A stretch of DNA of 64,000 nucleotides from Chloroflexota bacterium (GTDB lineage Bacteria > Chloroflexota > Anaerolineae > Aggregatilineales > Phototrophicaceae): contig JAPPMO010000101.1 of NCBI GenBank assembly GCA_028873975.1, positions 115,083 through 179,082 of the forward strand, read 5' to 3'. A program made the translations under genes and the position numbers. Positions 7,608-14,661 of this stretch are shown here, piece by piece. The number at the start of each line of letters is the position of its first letter. Positions within the stretch are counted from its first letter, which is position 1. A model generated the notes under the pieces. The model saw nothing but the letters and a program-made list of their open reading frames with translations. It made no database searches and was not told where the DNA came from.

Positions 7608-8491
7608 TGTCGGTCCGGCGGTTGATCGCCTGGATAGCGGTCTTCGTATCCGTTGCGCTGGCGCTGCTGGGAATTGTCGTTTTTGTCCTGGGCGTGGCGA
7701 TCGAATTCGCCAGCGGGATGACGCAGCCCCTTGATCCCTACCTGTCGCCTGTAGCGCAATTGTCGCTGGCGGGTCTTTGCTTGTCCGCGAGCATGATCGT
7801 GCTCGGCTTCCTGCTCGTCGGCATCTTGTTGGCGCGACAGTCCCGCCAGTACGGCGCGGGCTATGGCGAAGCTTATCGTCTAATCCAGAAACTGCAATTT
7901 CCGCAAGCAATACAATTATTGGAACGCGTTTTGGCCGGCGGCAAGATCACGCCGGATCTGCTCATGCTCTTGACAAGCGCCTATGCCTACAACGGGCAGC
8001 TAGCGAAAGCCCAGGCGACGGCAGATCAAGCTGTACAAATGTTCCCGCAGAACGCCGCCGCCTACATGACTCTGGCAAACGGCTATCGCATGCAAGCCAG
8101 CTACGGCGAAGCGGCCATGGCGCTGCAGACCGCCGCGCAACTGTCGCCCGATCAGCCGATTATCTGGGCGGAACTGGGCTTCATACAGCAGCTGGCCGGC
8201 GAGCATGATTCAGCCCTCGAGTCCTTCAAGCATGCGGCTTTGTATTCGATGCCATCGATGTACAGCGTGCGTGTCAATTATTATCTTTCGCAGCACTACT
8301 TGACTGTCGGGGATTTGACGAGCGCGGACCGCGCGACCGAGCGCATGATAAGCGCCAAGCACGGGCTGAAGGCATGGAAGTCCACGCTGAGCGCGCTGGA
8401 AGGCACCGCCTACGGCAGTTTGCTCAATTACGAAATCGAAAAAATCGAGCGAGCGATCAGCGATACCGAAGAGCAGCAGCATAAGGCATGA
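7607..8491 (+). CDS. Membrane-anchored TPR protein 2
   Basis: A 294-residue protein with two N-terminal transmembrane helices (IAWIAVFVSVALALLGIVVF and LSLAGLCLSASMIVLGFLLVG). Several TPR units follow (FPQAIQLLERVLAGGKITPD, AYAYNGQLAKAQATADQAV, GEAAMALQTAAQLSPD). GGAGGA lies 5 nt before the ATG, which shares its A with the upstream TGA. It resembles its two neighbours in layout, so a local duplication followed by divergence is likely. Function unknown; such proteins often scaffold membrane complexes. Confidence 0.82.
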   Translation: MSVRRLIAWIAVFVSVALALLGIVVFVLGVAIEFASGMTQPLDPYLSPVAQLSLAGLCLSASMIVLGFLLVGILLARQSRQYGAGYGEAYRLIQKLQFPQAIQLLERVLAGGKITPDLLMLLTSAYAYNGQLAKAQATADQAVQMFPQNAAAYMTLANGYRMQASYGEAAMALQTAAQLSPDQPIIWAELGFIQQLAGEHDSALESFKHAALYSMPSMYSVRVNYYLSQHYLTVGDLTSADRATERMISAKHGLKAWKSTLSALEGTAYGSLLNYEIEKIERAISDTEEQQHKA

Positions 8492-9318
8492 TCTTCGGTC
8501 ATTTCCTGCGCGATCTGTACAAGCGCCTGCCCGAGTGGGACAGGTCTTCTCGGCTCTCGCTCTATTTGGCAGTCATTCTCCTCGTCCTGTTGCTGCTCGC
8601 CGGCTTTTTGGGTCCAGAAGAGATCAGATTGCCGAGTCGCTTTGGCGCCTTTGCTTTGCTCTTGACGCTGCAATTGTTGTTCTTTTGGGGCAATCGCCGC
8701 GCTATTTCGCCTTATCACGAAGCCCAGCAGCACTATGTCCGCGGCGAATATGAATCCGCGCGTGATTTGCTCGAGCTGATCCCGGATACCCAGCGAGGGT
8801 CTGTTGACGCTCTGGCGCTCTTGGGCAATTGTTACCGGCAGTTGGGACAATTGGACAAAAGCCGAGCGGCGATTAATCGGGCATTGGAATTAAAGCCGGA
8901 TTATCATTACGCGCTTTACGCCGCCGGCAAGTTAAGCCTGGTCGGCGGGGAATACCATGATGCCAGAGCTTGTTTTGAAGGCGCCTTGGCAGCAGGGACG
9001 CCAGACTTGGTTCATTTTGATTTGGGCCAAGTTTGCTATTACCTGGGCAGCCCCGACGCGGAATCACATCTCCGCAAGTTCAAAGCCGCGTCGCGCGACG
9101 AGCCGGCCAAAGCGATTATGGCGACATATTATCTTTTGGATATCAGCAAAGCGGGGGCTTGGGCGCCGCTGTTGACCCCAGAAGCCTCCGCTTATTGGCT
9201 GGACGAAGCCAAGCGATATCAGCAAACGGAATATGGCAAACGCTTGCACGAAGACATCGAAGGAATTCAAAAACTGATGCAGCCCCAAGAAGCAAAAGCG
9301 GACGCTCTCCTCGACTAA
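8488..9318 (+). CDS. Membrane-anchored TPR protein 3
   Basis: A 276-residue protein with two N-terminal membrane helices (LSLYLAVILLVLLLLAGFLG and FGAFALLLTLQLLFFWG) followed by TPR repeats (HYVRGEYESARDLLELIPDT, LGNCYRQLGQLDKSRAAINR, KLSLVGGEYHDARACFEGAL). The ATG overlaps the preceding TGA (ATGA). This is the last gene of the TPR trio. After it comes a 105-bp stretch with no gene leading into the ileS leader ORF, so this is probably the end of the transcription unit that starts at the GNAT/alaX genes. Confidence 0.82.
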   Translation: MIFGHFLRDLYKRLPEWDRSSRLSLYLAVILLVLLLLAGFLGPEEIRLPSRFGAFALLLTLQLLFFWGNRRAISPYHEAQQHYVRGEYESARDLLELIPDTQRGSVDALALLGNCYRQLGQLDKSRAAINRALELKPDYHYALYAAGKLSLVGGEYHDARACFEGALAAGTPDLVHFDLGQVCYYLGSPDAESHLRKFKAASRDEPAKAIMATYYLLDISKAGAWAPLLTPEASAYWLDEAKRYQQTEYGKRLHEDIEGIQKLMQPQEAKADALLD

Positions 9319-9423
9319 ACCTGCCACGCATCGCCCGAACAGACGAAGTATTTCACCCTATCGAAATCGCCAGCGGTAAGCCATAATTTCTTCGTTATTC
9401 GCAGCCCAAGAGGAGGTGGAAAC

Positions 9424-9483
9424 GTGGTGTCGCTGCGCGTAGTGCTCGCACCGCGGGTCATTGCCATAGTGATGCGAACATAG
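9424..9483 (+). CDS. Putative ileS leader peptide (19 codons, rich in Val/Leu/Ile)
   Basis: A short ORF starting GTG-GTG with AGGAGG 7 nt upstream (9411-9416), a stronger ribosome site than most genes here. The product MVSLRVVLAPRVIAIVMRT is 19 residues, of which nine are Val, Leu or Ile, with two Ile codons (ATT 9460, ATA 9466) close together near its end. Codons 15-19 form the left arm of a 13-bp hairpin whose right arm lies directly before ileS. This is the layout of leader-peptide attenuators, in which stalling at the codon of the scarce amino acid opens the downstream structure. The ORF and hairpin are seen directly; the regulatory role is inferred. Confidence 0.6.
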   Translation: MVSLRVVLAPRVIAIVMRT

Positions 9484-9528
9484 GGCTAGTAGTCCGATTC
9501 TTTGCAAGTCGTCGATTCGTATCACTAT
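9466..9528 (+). promoter_or_regulatory. Leader hairpin preceding ileS (candidate attenuator)
   Basis: ATAGTGATGCGAA (9466-9478) pairs with TTCGTATCACTAT (9516-9528) over 13 base pairs with one G-U wobble and no bulge, enclosing a 37-nt loop. The loop contains the leader-ORF stop (TAG 9481-9483) and a smaller stem (GGGCT/AGTCC, 9483-9495). The right arm ends 3 nt before GGAGA, the likely ileS ribosome site. A ribosome paused at the leader Ile codons would cover the left arm and free the ileS start region; one that finishes the peptide would let the hairpin form. There is no T-run, so a translational mechanism fits better than transcription termination. Confidence 0.6.
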
Positions 9529-9547
9529 CATGGAGAGAAAAGTCGTC

Positions 9548-12500
9548 ATGTTTAGGGCAGTAAACTCGAAGATCAATAGCGAGAGCATCAACAAACTCGA
9601 ACAGAGGCAATTGGATTTCTGGCGCTTCAACCGCGTATTTGAGCGCACCACCGAAGGGCGCGAAGATGCTCCTCGATATGTATTTTATGAAGGACCGCCG
9701 ACGGCGAACGGCAAGCCGGCCAGCCATCACGTTTTGGCGCGGGCTTTCAAGGATATGTTCCCGCGCTACAAGGTGATGAATGGATATTATTGCCTGCGGC
9801 GGGGAGGATGGGATACGCACGGCCTGCCGGTAGAAATCGCGGTCGAAAGGGAGCTCGGCTTCGACAACAAGAGCCAGATTGAAGAATATGGCATCGCGAA
9901 ATTCAACGAACGGTGCCGTTCCACCGTTTTCCGCCACATCATCGAATGGGAAAAGTTCACTGAGCGCATCGCATTCTGGGTGAACATAGACGACGCCTAT
10001 GTGACATTCTCGAATGAATACATTGAAAGCGTCTGGTGGATCCTCAAGGAGTTCTGGAACAAGGGCTTGCTCTATCGCGGCTACAAAGTCGTGCCATACA
10101 GCCCCACCTCCGGCACGCCCTTGAGCAGCCACGAGGTTTCGCTCGGCTACAAGACCATCGTTGATCCCAGCATATTTGTACGTTTTCCGCTCAAGGACCA
10201 GCCGGGTGTCTATCTGCTGGCTTGGACGACCACGCCTTGGACCTTGCCGGCCAATGCCGCGCTGGCGGTTGGCGAGGACGTTGACTATGTGCAAGTTGCC
10301 GGACCTGCCTCGGATGGCGAAGGCGCTGAGCAGCTCATCCTGGCCGAAGCGCTCATGGAAAAGGTACTGGACGGAGACATCAATTACAGAGTGGTCCGGC
10401 GGCTCAAGGGCAGGGACATGCTAGGCTGGCGCTATCATCCGCTCTATACATTCTTGCCCGTGGAAAAGGATTACGCCTATGTGGCGCCTGCGGACTACGT
10501 GAGCACGGCTGACGGTACAGGCATTGTGCATACCGCGCCGGCTTATGGCGTGGACGACCTGGAAACGGGAAGAAAACACGACTTGCCGGTTCTGATCACG
10601 GTTGACGAGACCGGGTGCTTTGTTGATGCCTGCGCCAATTTCCGAGGGATGTGGTTCAAAGATGCCGACAAGGAAATTATCGCGGATCTGGTCGAACGCG
10701 GCTTGATGTACCGCAACGAGAAATACGAGCATACTTATCCCCACAACTGGCGCGATGATACGCCGCTGATGTACTTCGCGCGCGAGACCTGGTTCATCGA
10801 CACGCTGAAATACAAACAGACTATGATTGATCTCAATCAGACCATCAACTGGGTGCCCGAACACCTGAAGGATGGCCGCTTTGGCAACTGGCTTGATGAT
10901 CTCAAGGAGTGGTCCTTGGGGCGGGAGCGCTATTGGGGCACGCCCTTGCCGGTCTGGGTTGACGACGAAACCGGGGAAATGCTCTGCGTTGGCAGCGTGG
11001 CGGAATTAAGCGAACTGGCCGGGGAAGACTTGAGCGAGCTGGATTTGCATAGACCCTATGTCGACGAAGTCAGTTTCGACAATCCCAGCGGCCAAGGCGG
11101 CGCCATGCGCCGCGTGCCGGAAGTGATCGACGTCTGGTTCGACAGTGGAGCGATGCAGGTAGCGCAGTGGGCTTATCCACAGAAGAACAGGGATTTGCTT
11201 GAAGAACAGCATCCGGCGGATTACATCTGTGAAGCCGTCGACCAAACGCGCGGCTGGTTCTATAGCCTGCACGCCATCGGCGCCATGTTGTTCGATTCAG
11301 TCGCCTTCAAAAACGTCATCTCGCTTGGGCACATCCTCGACGAAAAAGGGCAAAAAATGTCGACGAGCAAGGGCAATGTCGTCGACCCCTGGGAGGTGCT
11401 GGAAGAAGCGGGGGCAGATGCCTTTCGCTGGTACCTCTATACCTCTGGACCGCCGGGCGAACCGCGTCGTTTTTCCAAAAACCTGGTGAGCGAAGTCATT
11501 AAGAAGTTTTGGTCCACCCTGTGGAATACCTACAGCTTCTTCGTCACTTACGCCAACATCGACTCATGGACGCCGGCGATGAAGGCGCCCCCGCCTGCCG
11601 ATCGGGAATTGCTGGATCGCTGGGTTTTGGCGGAATTGCACAGCCTGATCAAGACCGTGACCGATGCCTATGAGAACTACGATGCTGTTGCCGCGACGCG
11701 CCCCGTGGAAGAGTTTGTAGAGCGATTGAGCAATTGGTACGTTCGGCTGAGCCGTGAACGGTTCTGGAAGAGCGATGTAGACGCGAGCAAACGCGCGGCT
11801 TACGCCACTTTGTACGAGGTGCTGACAACCTTGGCGAAATTGCTGGCGCCGACGATGCCCTTCTTGAGCGAAGAGCTGTATCGCAATCTGGTTGGCGAAC
11901 AAGACGGCTCTCCGGCAGACAGCGTGCATTTGTCCGCCTGGCCGAATTGCGATGAAACGCTGATCGTCGACGAGCTCATATCGGAAATGGCGCTGGTGCA
12001 GCGCTTGGTGAGCTTGGGATTGTCGGCGCGCAACGCAGCGCAAATAGGCGTTCGGCAGCCTTTAGCGGGGGGACGATTCGCGACTCGCGATGTCGCGGAG
12101 TCGGAGACAATTGAGCGTTATGCAGAGTTGATCAGGAGCGAGTTGAATTTGAAAGACATCCGGGTCATGGGCGCGGACGATGTGGGTCGATTCGCGGCGA
12201 CCAACGTCTACAGCCTCAATCCATTGCCGCGTTTCCTGGGTCCGAAATTCGGCAAGGGTTTCAAAGCGCTGCAGTCGGCGCTCAAGTTCGGTGAACAGGA
12301 CTATGTGCGACCCTTTGCCGAGCGTCTGCTAGCGGGGGAGGACATCGCCGTCGAGCTCGACGGGGAGACCTATGACATCGCCAATGCCGAATGCGAGGTT
12401 AAGGTCACGGTCGAGACGCCGGAAGGCGCAGTTGAAGACGGCGGCTATATGGTGGTCCTGGATACGCGTTTGTCCTCCGACCTGGTGGAAGAAGGACTGG

Positions 12501-12751
12501 CGCGAGAATTGGTCAGACGGATCCAGAACCTGCGCAAGGTCGCGGATTTTGAATTGGACGACCGGATCAGCATTGTCTATTGTGATGCGTCGGAGGCCAT
12601 TGATGCTGTTATGCAACTCTTCAGCGGTTATATCAGCCAAGAGACCTTGGCAGACGATTTGCGGCCAGGGACTCCCTCCGGCGATTTCGTCAGCGAAAGC
12701 GTAGAAATCAAAGGTGAAACGCTGACAATCGCCGTAAGATTGTCCAGTTGA
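9548..12751 (+). CDS. ileS: Isoleucyl-tRNA synthetase, type-2-like, with altered HIGH motif
   Basis: A class I synthetase of 1,067 residues that charges tRNA-Ile in the cytosol. The start MFRAVNSKIN matches the family and GGAGA lies upstream; an ATG at 9530 would add six residues. GPPTANG is followed by ASHH (bases 9719-9730) where HIGH is expected, so positions 1 and 3 of the motif are changed (H to A, G to H). KMSTS replaces KMSKS (about residue 603). GGWDTHGLPVE, SSHEVSLGY and DVWFDSGA are typical. The CP1 segment PYSPTSGTPL lacks the two Cys of zinc-binding versions. Length and the SKGNVVDP ending of the KMSKS loop fit the eukaryote-like type 2 group. It is preceded by a putative leader-peptide attenuator. 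Confidence 0.95.
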   Translation: MFRAVNSKINSESINKLEQRQLDFWRFNRVFERTTEGREDAPRYVFYEGPPTANGKPASHHVLARAFKDMFPRYKVMNGYYCLRRGGWDTHGLPVEIAVERELGFDNKSQIEEYGIAKFNERCRSTVFRHIIEWEKFTERIAFWVNIDDAYVTFSNEYIESVWWILKEFWNKGLLYRGYKVVPYSPTSGTPLSSHEVSLGYKTIVDPSIFVRFPLKDQPGVYLLAWTTTPWTLPANAALAVGEDVDYVQVAGPASDGEGAEQLILAEALMEKVLDGDINYRVVRRLKGRDMLGWRYHPLYTFLPVEKDYAYVAPADYVSTADGTGIVHTAPAYGVDDLETGRKHDLPVLITVDETGCFVDACANFRGMWFKDADKEIIADLVERGLMYRNEKYEHTYPHNWRDDTPLMYFARETWFIDTLKYKQTMIDLNQTINWVPEHLKDGRFGNWLDDLKEWSLGRERYWGTPLPVWVDDETGEMLCVGSVAELSELAGEDLSELDLHRPYVDEVSFDNPSGQGGAMRRVPEVIDVWFDSGAMQVAQWAYPQKNRDLLEEQHPADYICEAVDQTRGWFYSLHAIGAMLFDSVAFKNVISLGHILDEKGQKMSTSKGNVVDPWEVLEEAGADAFRWYLYTSGPPGEPRRFSKNLVSEVIKKFWSTLWNTYSFFVTYANIDSWTPAMKAPPPADRELLDRWVLAELHSLIKTVTDAYENYDAVAATRPVEEFVERLSNWYVRLSRERFWKSDVDASKRAAYATLYEVLTTLAKLLAPTMPFLSEELYRNLVGEQDGSPADSVHLSAWPNCDETLIVDELISEMALVQRLVSLGLSARNAAQIGVRQPLAGGRFATRDVAESETIERYAELIRSELNLKDIRVMGADDVGRFAATNVYSLNPLPRFLGPKFGKGFKALQSALKFGEQDYVRPFAERLLAGEDIAVELDGETYDIANAECEVKVTVETPEGAVEDGGYMVVLDTRLSSDLVEEGLARELVRRIQNLRKVADFELDDRISIVYCDASEAIDAVMQLFSGYISQETLADDLRPGTPSGDFVSESVEIKGETLTIAVRLSS

Positions 12752-12780
12752 ATTGGCATATTTGGCTAAGCAAAAGCCTG

Positions 12781-12817
12781 GGGTGACGGTGCAAGCGGCC
12801 TTCGCCCTATTTTTTTG
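12781..12817 (+). terminator. Intrinsic terminator after ileS
   Basis: GGGTGACGGT (12781-12790) pairs with GCCTTCGCCC (12798-12807) with two G-U pairs and one mismatch. The loop is 7 nt and TATTTTTTT follows. It lies 30 bp after the ileS stop and before the PucR gene, so ileS is probably monocistronic with its leader. Confidence 0.7.
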
Positions 12818-12842
12818 CCTGGCAATATGTTAAGTTATTGGT

Positions 12843-12863
12843 TATAAGGTACAAATTAGTACC
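12843..12863 (+). promoter_or_regulatory. Possible -10 element and operator palindrome upstream of PucR gene 1
   Basis: TATAAG (12843-12848) resembles a -10 hexamer and runs into a perfect inverted repeat, GGTAC-AAATTA-GTACC (12848-12863). The palindrome lies 77 bp before the preferred ATG of the PucR-type regulator. A palindrome touching a regulator's own promoter suggests autoregulation, but no good -35 is visible, so this is tentative. Confidence 0.35.
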
Positions 12864-12939
12864 GCCGATTTGTCGATTCTGCCAGTCAGATATTGCTCGG
12901 GCGCTATTTGTCTATATTCAGGCGCGCAGGAATCTAGCC

Positions 12940-14595
12940 ATGTCAGATAAGAACACCGCTTCAATTCAGTCCTTGCTTAGGTATTCTTTACCATTGGGCG
13001 CGAGCATTGTAGCCGGTGATCCGGAAACGCAAGTGAATTGGTCGGTCACTATTCGCGCGCAACCGCCCGTTTTCCCTGATATTTATGGTGGGGAGCTGGC
13101 GCTGGTATCGATGGACGTTTTGCGCAGCTTCGATGATCGGCTGCGTTTGGCGGGCGTGATTCGCCTCTTGTCGGATATCGGAGTCAATGCGGTGCTCGCG
13201 ACGGGCGAAACTAGCCAGAGCGCTAAAGATGCCGCTAACGAATGCGGGACGGTTTTGGTATCAGTGCCCCTGGATACCAGCTTGACGACCGTTGAGCGCG
13301 CGGTCAATTCTCTGCTATTGAACCAATCCGCGCGTCTGACGGAGAGAGCGATCGAGATCCAGCGGCAATTGACGCGCTTGGCTGCCGAGAATCGTGATCT
13401 TGGCAGTCTCTTGCAGGTTATGGCGCGTTCGACGGGAAAGCCCATTGTCATTCACGACGATGCTGGTCTGATGATTTCCCAGATCTATCCCAATATGGGT
13501 CGCCGCAGCCTAAACGGACGCTATCCACCCGCAGAATTGCCTTTGGGAGATTTTCAAACCTGGCTGGGTAAGGAAGCGCCCTCCAGCCAAGGGTTGATCA
13601 CCCCAAGCCCCTTGGGTTTCACAACAGTGCTAAAGGTGGAAAAGCGGGTGGCGGGTTATCTGTCGCTGGTGGATCAAAAGAGTGAACTGGATGAATTCGG
13701 CCGCTTGGTCTTGGTCTATGGCGCCGACGTTTGCGCGATAGAAATGGCCAAGAACCGCGCCATCGCTTCGGCTGTTGAGCAAGCGCGAGGCGACTGGATC
13801 CAGATGTGGCTGAGCGGCACGCCGGCAGATGAGGACTTGTTGCGCACTCGCGCGCAGCAGGCGGGCTTTGAACCCGGTTCTTCCTACGTTGTGTCTGTGT
13901 TCCGCGCGATCACGGAGTCCGGTCAGTCGCTTTCCCTGGAGCCATTAATTTCGCTGGCGCGCGATGATATGTCGCGCCGCCAGATCAACGGCGCTGTCGG
14001 ACAATATGTGGATGTGATTGTGGTCTTGTATCCACTGGACGGAGATGAGGCCGCGGGCCTGTTGAGAACGCGTGCGATTATCGAAAATGTACGCGGACAA
14101 ATCTCAAGCCGCCTTTCAAATGGTCTGATTGCGGCGGGCATAAGCCGCCCCGCGACCGGTCTTTCCATGTTGCGAGACGCTTACCGCGAGGCCAAGGACG
14201 CTGTTGGCATTTCCTACCAGCTTAGCGACCGCGATACGACGACATTCTACGGCGATCTCAAATTGTTTCAATTGCTTCTGGCCTTGAAAGAACGGAACCT
14301 GGACAATCTTCATCAGTTCTACGACGACGCCCTGGGCCCGCTAGTTGAGCACGACAAACGCAAACAAAGCGACCTGATTCGGACCTTGAGCGGATTCTTT
14401 GAAGCGAACGGAAATCTGGCGAAGGCGGCGCAAGCCCTCGATGTGCACCGCAATACGTTGGTCTATCGGCTGGAGCGCATAGCCGAACTCACGAAAATGG
14501 ACCTGGACGACGCGGACAATCGACTAATTTTGCATTTGGCGCTCAAAACCCAGCGCGTGTTGGCAACGATTCCCGGGCAGGCGTCGACGGCATGA
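12940..14595 (+). CDS. PucR-family transcriptional regulator 1
   Basis: A 551-residue regulator with the PucR architecture. The N-terminal domain (about residues 5-130) is of the purine-catabolism-regulator type, and the central part (about 180-340) resembles a GAF-like or GGDEF-like CdaR sensor region. The C-terminal helix-turn-helix has the family hallmark: SGFFEANGNLAKAAQALDVH, then RNTLVYRLERI. Such proteins activate nitrogen or purine catabolic genes in response to metabolites. The ATG at 12940 has AGGAA about 8 nt upstream and is preferred over a far-upstream GTG. It is convergent with gltB; a second PucR gene lies on the other side of gltB. Ligand and targets unknown. Confidence 0.88.
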   Translation: MSDKNTASIQSLLRYSLPLGASIVAGDPETQVNWSVTIRAQPPVFPDIYGGELALVSMDVLRSFDDRLRLAGVIRLLSDIGVNAVLATGETSQSAKDAANECGTVLVSVPLDTSLTTVERAVNSLLLNQSARLTERAIEIQRQLTRLAAENRDLGSLLQVMARSTGKPIVIHDDAGLMISQIYPNMGRRSLNGRYPPAELPLGDFQTWLGKEAPSSQGLITPSPLGFTTVLKVEKRVAGYLSLVDQKSELDEFGRLVLVYGADVCAIEMAKNRAIASAVEQARGDWIQMWLSGTPADEDLLRTRAQQAGFEPGSSYVVSVFRAITESGQSLSLEPLISLARDDMSRRQINGAVGQYVDVIVVLYPLDGDEAAGLLRTRAIIENVRGQISSRLSNGLIAAGISRPATGLSMLRDAYREAKDAVGISYQLSDRDTTTFYGDLKLFQLLLALKERNLDNLHQFYDDALGPLVEHDKRKQSDLIRTLSGFFEANGNLAKAAQALDVHRNTLVYRLERIAELTKMDLDDADNRLILHLALKTQRVLATIPGQASTA

Positions 14596-14628
14596 GCGAG
14601 AAATTTGCGCGCTCATCCTGATGAAATG

Positions 14629-14654
14629 CTGTCGGCAGGGCACCGGCAGTTTTT
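14629..14654 (+). terminator. Intrinsic terminator after PucR gene 1
   Basis: CTGTCGG (14629-14635) pairs with CCGGCAG (14643-14649) with one G-U pair and a 7-nt loop, followed by TTTTT. A second small stem (TGAGCG/CGCTCA, 14593-14616) overlaps the stop codon. The terminator separates the PucR gene from the convergent gltB gene, whose stop is 8 bp further on. Confidence 0.6.
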
Positions 14655-14661
14655 GATTCGA

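Noticed and set aside
9400-9483. T-box riboswitch before ileS
   Set aside because: The stretch GCACCGCGGGT looks like a T-box end, but the TGG(N) bulge opposite tRNA-Ile acceptor is missing, no stem I with an Ile specifier is evident, and the bases are explained better by the leader ORF.
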